Shown here in pieces: positions 36,781 through 45,451 of a stretch of DNA of 64,000 nt. Numbering within the stretch: the first letter of the stretch is position 1; each line of letters starts with the position of its first letter. Origin of the DNA: Anaerolinea sp. (GTDB taxonomy: Bacteria > Chloroflexota > Anaerolineae > Anaerolineales > Villigracilaceae). The notes below the pieces were generated by a model. It worked only from the letters and a program-made list of their open reading frames with translations, was not told where the DNA came from and searched no databases. Position numbers and translations under genes: made by a program. Location of the stretch: positions 25,703 to 89,702 of the forward strand of contig DYID01000017.1 of assembly GCA_020723805.1 (NCBI GenBank), read 5' to 3'.

Positions 36781-36812
36781 GGCGGCTGAACGGAGAAACA
36801 GCCGCCTCTTTT
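36781..36812 (+). terminator. Intrinsic terminator of the RIO kinase gene
   Basis: GGCGGCTG (36781-36788) pairs with CAGCCGCC (36799-36806), followed by TCTTTT. It lies 11 bp after the stop codon. Confidence 0.85.
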
Positions 36813-36913
36813 GATTTCACCTTTCATCGTCTCGAAAATCAAAGTAAAATCATAAACGATGAATCCGTCGCTTTCCTCAGAGGCGCACATACCACCGACT
36901 GGCTCGGCTGTTT

Positions 36914-36951
36914 CTGCATCGCAGTGACGAACTGCCGATGCAGTTTGTTTT
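36914..36951 (+). terminator. Terminator-like hairpin in the 5' leader of the oligopeptide ABC operon
   Basis: CTGCATCG+CAGT (36914-36925) pairs with ACTG+CGATGCAG (36931-36943, one bulged base) around a 5 nt loop, followed by TTTGTTTT. It ends about 40 nt before the binding-protein ATG. Since the RIO gene already has its own terminator, this is better explained as an attenuator in the operon leader. Confidence 0.65.
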
Positions 36952-36992
36952 AAGCGGGCAACCGCTGACTCAATTTCTCACGGAGGAGAAAG

Positions 36993-38630
36993 ATGAAAAT
37001 CAAAACTGCGTTCGTTGTGCTGTTGACCGTACTGGCGCTGGTGCTTTCCGCCTGTGGCGCCATCGGGCAGGCGCAGCCCGTCGTCATGCGGATTGGGTGG
37101 GCAGGCAGCCCGGATACCCTCAATCCCGGCGCGGCAGTGCTGACCGAGGCATACACCATCTTCACCCTGGTCTATGATACGATGTACCAACTTCAGTTGG
37201 ACGGCACGTTCAAGTTGAGCCTCGCCGAAAGCGTCAGCGTTTCGGATGACGGTCTGGTATATACCTACAAAATCCGCGACGGGGTGAAGTTCCACGACGG
37301 ACAGCCGCTCACCGCCGAGGACGTGGTCTTCTCCTACCTGCTCTATCAGAACACGGAAGGCTATCCCTGGATGGGCGACTACACCTACTACTTCGAAAAT
37401 ATCGAAGCCACCCCCAACAACGAAGTGGTCATCACCCTCTCGGAACCCATCCCGAACATTGACGCTCAACTGGTCTTCCTCTACGTCCTCCCCAAGCACA
37501 TCTGGGAAAACGAAGACCCGGTGGAATTTGAAAACGTTGCCGCCATTGGCAGCGGACCCTTCAAGATGGTGGAATACAAGCCAAACGAGTTCGTCCACCT
37601 GGCAAAGAACGCGGACTACTTCGGCGGCGCGCCCAAAGTGGATGAGGTCATTTTCCAGACCTTCGAAAGCCAGGATGCCCTCGTGCAGGCAATCAAAACC
37701 GGGCAGGTGGACATGATCACCGAAATGCCCACCACCGCCGTCGAGACCCTCAAACAGGACCCGAACATCCAGGTCGTCACCGGCGCGCCCTTTGCCCCCA
37801 GCGTGACCGATGTCATCTTCAACCAGGTCACGCCGGAAAACTGCCCGCCGGATGACGGCTTATGCACCGGTCATCCCGCCCTGCTCGACCGCAACGTCCG
37901 CCTTGCTCTGGCGCACGCCACCGACAAACAAAAAATCATTGACGTTGTCCTGCTCGGTTACGGCACGCCCGGCGTCACCCTCATCCCCGACGGGCTGGGC
38001 ATCTGGTTCAACTCCAGCCTCAAGGACTATGAGTATGATGTCGCCAAGGCAAATCAGATTTTGGAGGACGCCGGCTATAAAGACGTCAACGGCGACGGCA
38101 TCCGCGAAACGCCCGACGGCTCGCGTTCGCTGACCTTCCGCATCAACTGGCCCAGCGACAGCATTGACTCCCCGCGCCTCGCCGAACTGCTCAGCGAAAT
38201 GTGGGGACAGGTCGGCGTCAAACTCGAAGCGCAGGCGCTCGACCCCGACACGCTGACCTCTGTCTGCTGTCCCGCCTTCGACTTCGACATCATCATCTGG
38301 GGCTGGGGCTCCGATCCCGACCCGAATCTGCTCCTCAGCGTGATGACCACCGACGAAATCCCCACCGGCAGCAGCGAAACCGGCTACTCCAACCCCGCAT
38401 ACGACGAACTCTACCGCCAGCAGGCTTCGGAACTCAACCTCGAAAAACGCCGAGCGCTCGTCTGGAAAATGCAGGAAATCGTCTTCAACGACGTGGTGTA
38501 CATCATCCCTTACTACGAACAAAACGTGCAGGCATTCCGCAAGGACCGCTTCACCGGCTTCATCCTCGACCAGCCCAAAGTGGAACTCTCGGATGTCACC
38601 TCGCTGATTCGCGTCGAACCCGTCCGTTGA
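36993..38630 (+). CDS. Peptide/oligopeptide ABC transporter substrate-binding lipoprotein (family 5)
   Basis: The 545-residue protein opens with a lipoprotein signal (hydrophobic helix ending LSAC, lipidated Cys near residue 19). The mature part is a family 5 binding protein: SPDTLNPG, KIRDGVKFHDGQPLTAEDV and AIGSGPFKMVEY are typical. It captures peptides, nickel complexes, opines or sugars; the substrate is not deducible. The permease and ATPase genes follow on the same strand. A very stable hairpin separates it from them, which would raise the level of this subunit over the others. Confidence 0.92.
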   Translation: MKIKTAFVVLLTVLALVLSACGAIGQAQPVVMRIGWAGSPDTLNPGAAVLTEAYTIFTLVYDTMYQLQLDGTFKLSLAESVSVSDDGLVYTYKIRDGVKFHDGQPLTAEDVVFSYLLYQNTEGYPWMGDYTYYFENIEATPNNEVVITLSEPIPNIDAQLVFLYVLPKHIWENEDPVEFENVAAIGSGPFKMVEYKPNEFVHLAKNADYFGGAPKVDEVIFQTFESQDALVQAIKTGQVDMITEMPTTAVETLKQDPNIQVVTGAPFAPSVTDVIFNQVTPENCPPDDGLCTGHPALLDRNVRLALAHATDKQKIIDVVLLGYGTPGVTLIPDGLGIWFNSSLKDYEYDVAKANQILEDAGYKDVNGDGIRETPDGSRSLTFRINWPSDSIDSPRLAELLSEMWGQVGVKLEAQALDPDTLTSVCCPAFDFDIIIWGWGSDPDPNLLLSVMTTDEIPTGSSETGYSNPAYDELYRQQASELNLEKRRALVWKMQEIVFNDVVYIIPYYEQNVQAFRKDRFTGFILDQPKVELSDVTSLIRVEPVR

Positions 38631-38642
38631 CGATTTGGATAA

Positions 38643-38668
38643 GGGAGGGCGGTTCATTCCGCCCTCCC
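38643..38668 (+). other. Intercistronic hairpin after the binding-protein gene
   Basis: GGGAGGGCGG (38643-38652) and CCGCCCTCCC (38659-38668) form a perfect 10 bp stem with a 6 nt loop, 12 bp after the stop. No T tract follows. It likely protects the upstream message from 3' degradation. Confidence 0.75.
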
Positions 38669-38695
38669 GCCTGATCCTGCCCGAAAGGCATTTCG

Positions 38696-39724
38696 GTGAA
38701 CCGATACCGTTACCTGCTCAAAAAGACCGGCTGGGCGCTGCTGACGATTCTGTTCGTGCTCGTTCTGAACTTCTTCCTCTTCCGCATCCTGCCCGGCGAC
38801 CCCGCCCGCGCCCTCACCCGCGACCCGCGCATGAAAGCGGAAGCGCGCGAGATTCTGCGCGTGCGCTTTGGACTGGATAAGCCGGTCATCAACTGCTTCG
38901 AAACCCTCACCCCCCTCAAACTGGGCGACTGCCGCGTCAACCCGTTCGAGACGCAGTTCTTCATTTATATCAAGAACCTCCTGCAGGGCGAGTTGGGCAT
39001 CAGTTACAAGACGAACCGCCCCGTTGCCGATATTCTGGCGGAGCGGCTTTGGAACACCGTCCTCCTCATCGGCGCGGGGCAGATTCTTTCCATCGTAGTC
39101 GGCGTTGCCTTTGGCGTCTTTGCCGCATGGAAAGCCCGCACCGCCATTGACTACGGCGCGCTCATCACGGGACTGGTGGCATGGAGCCTGCCCACCTTCT
39201 GGCTGGGCATCATCCTGCTGTTTTGGGGCAGCACGCACGGCTTTCCCATCGGCGGCAAGGCAACGCCCGGTTCCAGCACCTACCCGCTTCTGTACCAAAT
39301 CGGCGATGTCGCCAACCACATGATTTTGCCCACGCTGACCTACATCATCGTCTATATGGGCGAGTACATGCTGGTCATGCGCTCCAGCCTGCTGGATGTG
39401 CTGGCAGAAGACTACATCCTGACCGCCAAGGCGAAAGGCTTGAGCGCGTTTCAAATTCTCAAAGACCACGCCATCAAAAACGCCATGCTCCCCATCGTCA
39501 CGCTCATCGCCATCAACCTGGGGTTCACGGTGGCGGGCGCGGTGCAAATCGAAGCGGTGTTTTCCTGGCCGGGCTTGGGAGGCGCCATCTTCGAGGCAGT
39601 CGAGAGCCGCGATTATCCCCTCCTGCAAGGCACGTTCCTGCTCATTGCGGTCAGTGTGATTCTCGCCAACCTCATCGCCGACCTGACCTATTCCTACCTG
39701 GACCCGCGCGTCCAAACGGAGTGA
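38696..39724 (+). CDS. Peptide ABC transporter permease (DppB-like)
   Basis: A GAAAGG site precedes a GTG start at 38696. The 342-residue protein has about six helices. RILPGDPARALTRDPRM at the N-terminus, a large loop, and the cytoplasmic coupling loop DYILTAKAKGLSAFQILKDH are characteristic of the DppB/OppB family. It forms the membrane channel with the permease half of the next gene. The 4 bp gap to that gene supports one operon. Confidence 0.93.
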   Translation: MNRYRYLLKKTGWALLTILFVLVLNFFLFRILPGDPARALTRDPRMKAEAREILRVRFGLDKPVINCFETLTPLKLGDCRVNPFETQFFIYIKNLLQGELGISYKTNRPVADILAERLWNTVLLIGAGQILSIVVGVAFGVFAAWKARTAIDYGALITGLVAWSLPTFWLGIILLFWGSTHGFPIGGKATPGSSTYPLLYQIGDVANHMILPTLTYIIVYMGEYMLVMRSSLLDVLAEDYILTAKAKGLSAFQILKDHAIKNAMLPIVTLIAINLGFTVAGAVQIEAVFSWPGLGGAIFEAVESRDYPLLQGTFLLIAVSVILANLIADLTYSYLDPRVQTE

Positions 39725-39728
39725 CCGC

Positions 39729-41669
39729 ATGGCGATTCAGGAACTGGAACTCAAACCCGCCGTCCCCGCCTCGCCTTTAAGCGGCTTCTGGAACGTCTTC
39801 CGCAAGAACCGTCTGGCGATTGCCGGGCTGGGGATGCTGGTGGTGATTGTCGTCGCCGCCGTCTTTGCAGACTTCATCGCTCCCTACGACCCGCGTTCCT
39901 ACGCCGGCATTGGCGCCGGCGACATCTACCAGCCGCCCAGCGCCCAGCACTGGTTCGGCACCGACGACGCCGGCAAGGATGTGTTTTCCGGTTTTATCTA
40001 TGGCGCCCGCAACTCGCTAATTGTGGGATTCTTCGCGGCGTTCATTTCTATCTTCATTGGCGGCACGTTTGGCATCGTCGCCGGCTTCTACGGCGGGCGC
40101 ATCGAAAACTTCCTCATGCGCTTCACCGACACCATGCTCGTCATCCCCGACCTGCCGCTGATTGTCATCTTCGTGGCGCTGACCGAACCCAGCCTGTGGA
40201 ACATCATCCTCGTCATCGGTCTGCTCGGCTGGACGACCACCGCCCGCGTCGTCCGTTCGCAGACTCTGGCGGTCAAATCGCGCAAGTTCGTCTTGCGGGC
40301 GCGCGCCATTGGTGCAGGCAACTGGCACATCATCGTCCACCATGTTCTGCCGCTGGTCATGCCCATTTTGGTGGTCAATGCCATCCTGGTCATCTCACTC
40401 GCCATCCTGAGCGAGTCCACGCTGGCGTTTCTCGGTTTGAGCGACCCGCTCGCTATCTCGTGGGGGCAGATGCTCAACTTTGCCTTCGGGCGCGGCGCGA
40501 TGAGCGTGGGCGCCTGGTGGGCGCTGGTTGCGCCGGGGTTTGGGATTGTGTGGGTCGTCCTTGCGTTGACCCTGCTGGGGAACGGGCTCGAGCAGGTGCT
40601 CAACCCCAGGCTGGAGGCGCATCATTTAATGCCGGGCCAGCCTACGGTCCAGAAAGAGGCGGGGGAAGTCCCATCGCGGAGCGCGTTCGTCAAGACGCCC
40701 GTCGTCCTCGAGGTGCAGAATCTCTCCGTCGAATATGTCAATGAAGGGATGCCGCCGGCGCGGGCGGTGCAGAACGTCAGTTTTCAACTGCATGAAGGCG
40801 AGATGATGGGGCTGGTGGGGGAGAGCGGCTGCGGCAAGACCACACTCATCATGGCGTTGAACAGACTGTTGCCCTCCGCCGGGCAGATTGTGGGCGGCAA
40901 GGTGTTGTTCAACGGCGTGGACATGGCGACCGCCAGCGACGAAGAACTGGCAGACATCCGCTGGAGCGGCATTTCCATCATCTTTCAGGGCGCAATGAAC
41001 GCCCTCAACCCGGTGCGCACGGTGGGCGACCAGATTGCCGAGGCGATTCGCAAACATCTGCCCATCGAAAGCGAAGCGGCGCTGGAGGCGCGGGTGACGG
41101 AACTGCTCGAACTGGTGGGCATTTCCGCCGAACACAAAGACCATTACCCGCATCAATATTCCGGCGGAATGCGCCAGCGCGCGATGATTGCCATGGCGCT
41201 TTCCTGCTCGCCGCAGGTGGTGATTGCCGACGAGCCGACCACCGCGCTGGATGTGATGATTCAGGCGCAGATTTTGGAACTACTCGACGAACTGCGCCGC
41301 AGGCTGGGGCTTGCCGTCATCTTTGTTACGCACGATCTCGGCGTGGTGGCGGAGATGTGCGACACGGTGCTGGTGATGTACGGCGGCGTGACCGCCGAAT
41401 ACGCCGACGTGGACACCATCTACAATCAGCCGCGTCATCCCTACACTCAGGAACTGCTCAAGGCATTCCCGGACCTTTCCAACCCCGAAAAGCGGCTCTC
41501 TTCCATTCCCGGCTACCCGCCCAAACTGGACTCGCTGCCTCCCGGCTGCCGCTTTGCGCCGCGCTGTCCGCTGGCATTCGACCGCTGCAAGACCGAACTG
41601 CCCCGCCTGCACGAACTGGGGAACGGACATGTCGTCAGTTGTCATTTGGTCGAAACCTCCTCTGCGTAG
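39729..41669 (+). CDS. Fused permease-ATPase subunit of the peptide ABC importer (DppC-DppD)
   Basis: The 646-residue protein joins two subunits that are usually separate. Residues about 1-290 are a DppC-type permease with the coupling loop [16 protein letters not shown]. After a short linker, residues about 310-646 are an OppD-type ATPase: Walker [10 protein letters not shown], signature YSGGMRQR, Walker [12 protein letters not shown] and the C-terminal Cys-rich region [17 protein letters not shown] that can carry an iron-sulfur cluster in this family. No stop or frameshift is visible at the joint, so the fusion is real in this sequence. Confidence 0.92.
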   Translation: MAIQELELKPAVPASPLSGFWNVFRKNRLAIAGLGMLVVIVVAAVFADFIAPYDPRSYAGIGAGDIYQPPSAQHWFGTDDAGKDVFSGFIYGARNSLIVGFFAAFISIFIGGTFGIVAGFYGGRIENFLMRFTDTMLVIPDLPLIVIFVALTEPSLWNIILVIGLLGWTTTARVVRSQTLAVKSRKFVLRARAIGAGNWHIIVHHVLPLVMPILVVNAILVISLAILSESTLAFLGLSDPLAISWGQMLNFAFGRGAMSVGAWWALVAPGFGIVWVVLALTLLGNGLEQVLNPRLEAHHLMPGQPTVQKEAGEVPSRSAFVKTPVVLEVQNLSVEYVNEGMPPARAVQNVSFQLHEGEMMGLVGESGCGKTTLIMALNRLLPSAGQIVGGKVLFNGVDMATASDEELADIRWSGISIIFQGAMNALNPVRTVGDQIAEAIRKHLPIESEAALEARVTELLELVGISAEHKDHYPHQYSGGMRQRAMIAMALSCSPQVVIADEPTTALDVMIQAQILELLDELRRRLGLAVIFVTHDLGVVAEMCDTVLVMYGGVTAEYADVDTIYNQPRHPYTQELLKAFPDLSNPEKRLSSIPGYPPKLDSLPPGCRFAPRCPLAFDRCKTELPRLHELGNGHVVSCHLVETSSA

Positions 41670-41717
41670 AATGCGCCCTCTAGCGCATGACACGACGTTA
41701 GAAAACGTCTTCTACGC
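41664..41717 (+). other. Possible three-way-junction RNA structure between cistrons
   Basis: GCGTAGA (41664-41670, containing the upstream stop) can pair with TCTACGC (41711-41717). Inside it, ATGCGC/GCGCAT (41671-41676, 41683-41688) and GACGTT/AACGTC (41694-41699, 41704-41709) form two hairpins. The next start codon is at 41732. Confidence 0.5.
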
Positions 41718-41731
41718 CTTGAGAAAACATC

Positions 41732-42718
41732 ATGCCCAACGACATCATCCTTGAAATTCGCAGCCTCAAAAAATATTTTGCGGCAGGCAGCCGCGGCTGG
41801 TTTTCGCGCCGCGAGCGCTTTGTCCACGCGGTGGACGGCGTGGATTTGCAACTGCGGCGCGGCGAGGTCATCGCCCTGGTCGGCGAAAGCGGCTGCGGTA
41901 AATCCACCCTCGCCCTCACCCTCATGCTCCTCGAGGAAGCCAGCGAAGGCAGCATCCTCTTCGAAGGCAAAGACATCACCCGCGCCAGCCCCCAGGAACG
42001 CAAGGCGCTCCGTCAGCGCATTCAAATGGTCTTTCAGGACCCCTACGAATCGCTCAACCCCACGCAGACCATCGAAGAAATCGTCTCGGAGCCGCTGGCA
42101 GTGCATGGATTGACGCCGAATGCGAACGAACGCCGCGAGCGGGTCATCCGCGCGCTGGAAGATGCCGGCTTGAAACCCGCCGCCGATTACCTCTATCGTT
42201 ACCCCCATCAACTCTCCGGCGGACAGCGCCAGCGCGTGGTCATCGCCGGTGCGCTCGTGCTGGAGCCTCACCTGCTCATCGCTGATGAGCCAGTCTCCAT
42301 GCTCGATGTCTCCATCCGCGCCGAAATCATCAACCTGCTCGCCGACTTGCGCCAGACGCGCGGCATCTCCGTCATCTTCATCACCCACGACCTCGGCACC
42401 GTCGGCTACTTCGCCGACCGCGTGGCGGTCATGTACTTGGGGCGCATCGTCGAAATCGGGACCATGCGCGAGGTCCTGCAAGACCCGAAACATCCCTACA
42501 CCCAAGCCCTGCTCTCGGTCATCCCGGTCCCCAACCCGCGCCTGCGCCGAAAGCGCATCATTCTGCAGGGTGAAACGCCCAATCCCATTGACCTGCCCGG
42601 CGGCTGCCGCTTTCACCCGCGCTGTCCGCTCGCCATCGAAGCCTGCAAACACACCGACCCTTCGCTGATAAAAATCTCTTCAAGCCATCAGGCGGCGTGC
42701 CTCCTGCTCCAGCCATGA
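41732..42718 (+). CDS. Peptide ABC transporter ATP-binding subunit (DppF/OppF-like)
   Basis: The 328-residue ATPase has Walker A GESGCGKST, signature LSGGQRQR, Walker B LLIADEPVSMLD, the H-loop ITHDLG, and the family's C-terminal Cys region PGGCRFHPRCPLAIEAC. It is the second energising subunit, pairing with the ATPase half of the fusion protein. Its stop overlaps the start of an rRNA methyltransferase gene by 4 bp. Confidence 0.93.
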   Translation: MPNDIILEIRSLKKYFAAGSRGWFSRRERFVHAVDGVDLQLRRGEVIALVGESGCGKSTLALTLMLLEEASEGSILFEGKDITRASPQERKALRQRIQMVFQDPYESLNPTQTIEEIVSEPLAVHGLTPNANERRERVIRALEDAGLKPAADYLYRYPHQLSGGQRQRVVIAGALVLEPHLLIADEPVSMLDVSIRAEIINLLADLRQTRGISVIFITHDLGTVGYFADRVAVMYLGRIVEIGTMREVLQDPKHPYTQALLSVIPVPNPRLRRKRIILQGETPNPIDLPGGCRFHPRCPLAIEACKHTDPSLIKISSSHQAACLLLQP

Positions 42719-43509
42719 CCGACATCACCAGCCCGCAAAACCCGCGCGTCAAGCATATCGTCAAACTGCGCGAGGACAAACGTCAAAGACAAAAGGACGG
42801 CTTGCTCCTCGTGGAAGGCTGGGACGAGATTCAACTCGCCATCTCAGCGGGACACAGACCCCGCACGCTTCTGACCGCCCCGGAACTTGCCAGCCGTCCC
42901 CTGACCTTTCCCTCCGCTGAAACGGAGGTCGAGCCTGTCGAGACCTTGACTGTCTCCCGCGCCGCCTTCGAGAAGATGTCTTACCGCGACAACCCCGACG
43001 GCTGGCTGGCGGTCTTTCCCATCCCTCAAACCACACTTGCCGGTTTGAACGTGTCCGACGTTCCGCTCGTCATCGTCGCCGAATCCATCGAGAAGCCCGG
43101 CAACCTCGGGGCAATTCTCCGCACTGCCGACGCCGCCGGCGTGGATGCGCTCCTGCTCTGCGACCCGCGCGTGGACCCTTGGAATCCCAACGTCATCCGC
43201 GCCAGCCGTGGGACGGTATTCAGCGTGCCGGTGGTCGAGTGCGGCAACGCCTCCGCGCTGGCGTGGCTGAGGGCGCATCGGATTCGCGTGCTTGCGGCGA
43301 CGCCCTCCGCCCAAACAACCTACTCCGACGTGGACATGACTCGTCCCACCGCCATCGCCGTCGGCACGGAGGACGAGGGGCTGACCGATTTCTGGATGAA
43401 CAACGCCGACGTGCAGGTGAAGATACCGATGCAGGGAAAGGTCAATTCGCTGAATGTCTCGGTCTCGACGGCGTTGATTGTGTATGAGGCGGTAAGACAG
43501 AGAAAGTAA
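42715..43509 (+). CDS. SpoU/TrmH-family RNA 2'-O-methyltransferase
   Basis: The start at 42715 gives an ATGA overlap with the ABC ATPase gene. The 264-residue protein has an N-terminal substrate-binding part beginning ITSPQNPRVKHIVKLREDKR and a knotted SPOUT domain with the three motifs KPGNLGAILRTADA, VGTEDEGL and IPMQGKVNSLNVSVS. It should methylate a ribose in rRNA or tRNA using SAM; the target is not evident. Being coupled to a transporter operon is probably incidental. Confidence 0.92.
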   Translation: MTDITSPQNPRVKHIVKLREDKRQRQKDGLLLVEGWDEIQLAISAGHRPRTLLTAPELASRPLTFPSAETEVEPVETLTVSRAAFEKMSYRDNPDGWLAVFPIPQTTLAGLNVSDVPLVIVAESIEKPGNLGAILRTADAAGVDALLLCDPRVDPWNPNVIRASRGTVFSVPVVECGNASALAWLRAHRIRVLAATPSAQTTYSDVDMTRPTAIAVGTEDEGLTDFWMNNADVQVKIPMQGKVNSLNVSVSTALIVYEAVRQRK

Positions 43510-43513
43510 AAGG

Positions 43514-43628
43514 GAGTGTCCAATGTCGTGGGTTTAGCCATAGAGAGCGCAGAGATTTTGAGATTTTTCTCAGAGATCTCTGTGAGCTCTGTGGCAGAAA
43601 AATCTTTAGCCCATTCTTTTAGACACTC
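43514..43628. repeat. Palindromic intergenic element
   Basis: Outer arms GAGTGTC (43514-43520) and GACACTC (43622-43628) frame an AT-rich interior with short palindromes around CAGAGATCTCTG. The plan matches the element at 17705-17812. No ORF is inside. Confidence 0.55.
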
Positions 43629-43654
43629 TCAGTAAAAAGCAAAACGGAGGCAAT

Positions 43655-44893
43655 ATGTTGGACGCCATCTTGACTCCTGAACAGCGCAATGTGCGGGACG
43701 AGGCGCGCGCCTTTGCGCGCAAAGAAGTATCGCGCCAGTTACTGCTCGATATGGACGCGGACAAGGTTCGTTATCCGCGCGAGTATATTGAAAAACTCGC
43801 CGCACACCGTTTGTTGGGACTGCGCTTCCCACAGGAATGGGGCGGACGCGGCTTGGGCTGGTCGCATGAGGTTCTGGCATTGGAGGAAATCGGCGTGCTG
43901 GGGGCGAGTCTCGCCTGTCTCTTTTCCCTGCCGTCCATCGTGGGGGAGGCAATCCATCTCTTCGGTTCGCGCGAGCAGAAGGAAAAATATCTCAAGCCGA
44001 TGCTCGCAGGCAGGATCACGGTCGCGGAGGCGTTGACCGAACCGCGCGGCGGGTCGGACTTTTTCGGCGCGACCACAACCGCGAAGCGCGAGGGCGATTT
44101 CTACATCCTGAACGGACAAAAACGCTTCATCGTCGGTGCGGAAGGCGCGGACTTGTTCATGGTGTACGCGCGCACGAATCCAAATGCAGCGGGTCACAAA
44201 GCCATCAGCGCGCTGCTGGTCGAACGCGGCGAAGGCGTGGAAGTACAGCACGTCTACGGGCTGATGGGCACGCGCGGCGGCGGAACGGGACGCGTCTATT
44301 TTCGGGATGTGCGTGTGCCGCTCGAGAATCTCATCGGCGAGGAACACGGCGCGTACGAAATCTTCAACCAGATGATGATCCCCGAGCGCATGACCAGCGC
44401 GGCGGGTGCGCTCGGTCTGGCGCGCGCCGCATTGGAGATTGCCGCGCGTTATGCCGACCGGCGCAAAGCCTTCGGGCAGAAGATCTGCGAGTTCGAGGGA
44501 GTCAGTTTCAAGGTCGCCGAGAGTCTGACGCGGCTGGACGCGGCGCGGGCGCTCGTCCATGAAACGGCGCGTATCATTGATTCCGTTGGCAATTCGAATG
44601 ATGTCCGCCGCATGGTTTCCGAATCGAAAAAATTTGCCACCGATACCGCCTGGGCTGTCGTCAACGAGGCAATGCAAATCATGGGCGGGATTGGGTACAC
44701 CAACGTGTATCCCATCGAGCGTCTGCTGCGCGACGCGCGGCTGATGACCATTTGGACAGGCACGAACGAGATCATGAACCTGGTCATCCAGCACGAGTAC
44801 TACAAGGAACTGCTTGCCGCGGCGCCCTCTGCCCGCGATGTGGAGGCGGACGCGCCGAACGCCGAAGCGGAAGGCGAGAAGGTGTACGAATGA
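43655..44893 (+). CDS. Acyl-CoA dehydrogenase with isovaleryl-type catalytic base
   Basis: The 412-residue flavoenzyme follows a GGAGG ribosome site. It shows [10 protein letters not shown] and [13 protein letters not shown] of the FAD domain, [12 protein letters not shown], and [20 protein letters not shown]. The usual catalytic Glu in YEGT is replaced (IWTGTNEI), while Glu244 in [13 protein letters not shown] sits where isovaleryl-CoA and long-chain enzymes keep their base. A branched or long acyl substrate is therefore favoured. The C-terminal tail of about 25 residues is acidic and unconserved-looking. Confidence 0.92.
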   Translation: MLDAILTPEQRNVRDEARAFARKEVSRQLLLDMDADKVRYPREYIEKLAAHRLLGLRFPQEWGGRGLGWSHEVLALEEIGVLGASLACLFSLPSIVGEAIHLFGSREQKEKYLKPMLAGRITVAEALTEPRGGSDFFGATTTAKREGDFYILNGQKRFIVGAEGADLFMVYARTNPNAAGHKAISALLVERGEGVEVQHVYGLMGTRGGGTGRVYFRDVRVPLENLIGEEHGAYEIFNQMMIPERMTSAAGALGLARAALEIAARYADRRKAFGQKICEFEGVSFKVAESLTRLDAARALVHETARIIDSVGNSNDVRRMVSESKKFATDTAWAVVNEAMQIMGGIGYTNVYPIERLLRDARLMTIWTGTNEIMNLVIQHEYYKELLAAAPSARDVEADAPNAEAEGEKVYE

Positions 44894-44995
44894 TTTGACC
44901 TCCGCTCCGAGATGTCAGGGTTTTGCAAGGCGGGTTTGCTACCTTTTTTCCGTTTTCTCCGTCATGTCGTCAAATTCATGCCGACGGAGTTGACC

Positions 44996-45124
44996 ATGTT
45001 TACCCTCATCAAATGGATTCTTGCCGCCCTGCTCGCCGCCTTCTTGTGGCTGGTGGGCAAATACACCGCCGAATACTTCGCCTTCAGCCCCTATAAAAAA
45101 TATCCCGTGCGCAAGCGCGAGTGA
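44996..45124 (+). CDS. Small single-span membrane protein
   Basis: A GGAG site lies 6 nt before the ATG at 44996. The 42-residue product has one hydrophobic helix (about 3-26) and a positively charged end (KKYPVRKRE), so the C-terminus should face the cytoplasm. It lies about 100 bp after the acyl-CoA dehydrogenase gene. Function unknown. Confidence 0.55.
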   Translation: MFTLIKWILAALLAAFLWLVGKYTAEYFAFSPYKKYPVRKRE

Positions 45125-45133
45125 GCAGCACAG

Positions 45134-45161
45134 GCAGCGCAAGCCTGGAGACTTGCGCTGC
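45134..45161. repeat. Perfect 10 bp hairpin
   Basis: GCAGCGCAAG (45134-45143) and its complement (45152-45161) enclose 8 nt, just after the small membrane gene. No T tract follows, so it is not a classical terminator. The rest of the 327 bp gap to 45451 has no ORF. Confidence 0.6.
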
Positions 45162-45328
45162 AGCCAACAAGTGATGTTTGGCTGTTTTGTCGAACCGTCA
45201 ACGAATTTTTCACGAATTCACGGTCTCCGTGGTAAAAACCCCAGATTTCCCAAGGCTGATTTTATTGTTCGGTTAATTTGGAAAGAGGGGGGAATCAGCC
45301 GCGCCGCCGAAAGCCTGCAGGGGTTGTG

Positions 45329-45431
45329 ACCCCTCCCCAGCCCTCCCCCATAGTGGGGGAGGGAGTGACCCCTCCCCAACCCTCCCCATCCCGCCTCGCA
45401 GGATGGGGAGGGTGACCTTTAGGTCGGGTGG
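45329..45431. repeat. GC-rich double hairpin element
   Basis: Two successive palindromes, CCCTCCCCC/GGGGGAGGG and CCCTCCCCATCC/GGATGGGGAGGG, occupy the space between convergent genes. They resemble dispersed intergenic repeats and could also end transcription from either side. A related CCCTCTC/GAGAGGG hairpin lies at 49739-49760. Confidence 0.6.
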
Positions 45432-45451
45432 GGGCGTCGGATGGGGTCAGG

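Noticed and set aside
38654..39730. A 358-codon minus-strand frame opposite the DppB-like permease
   Set aside because: Antisense shadow; the plus strand carries all permease motifs.
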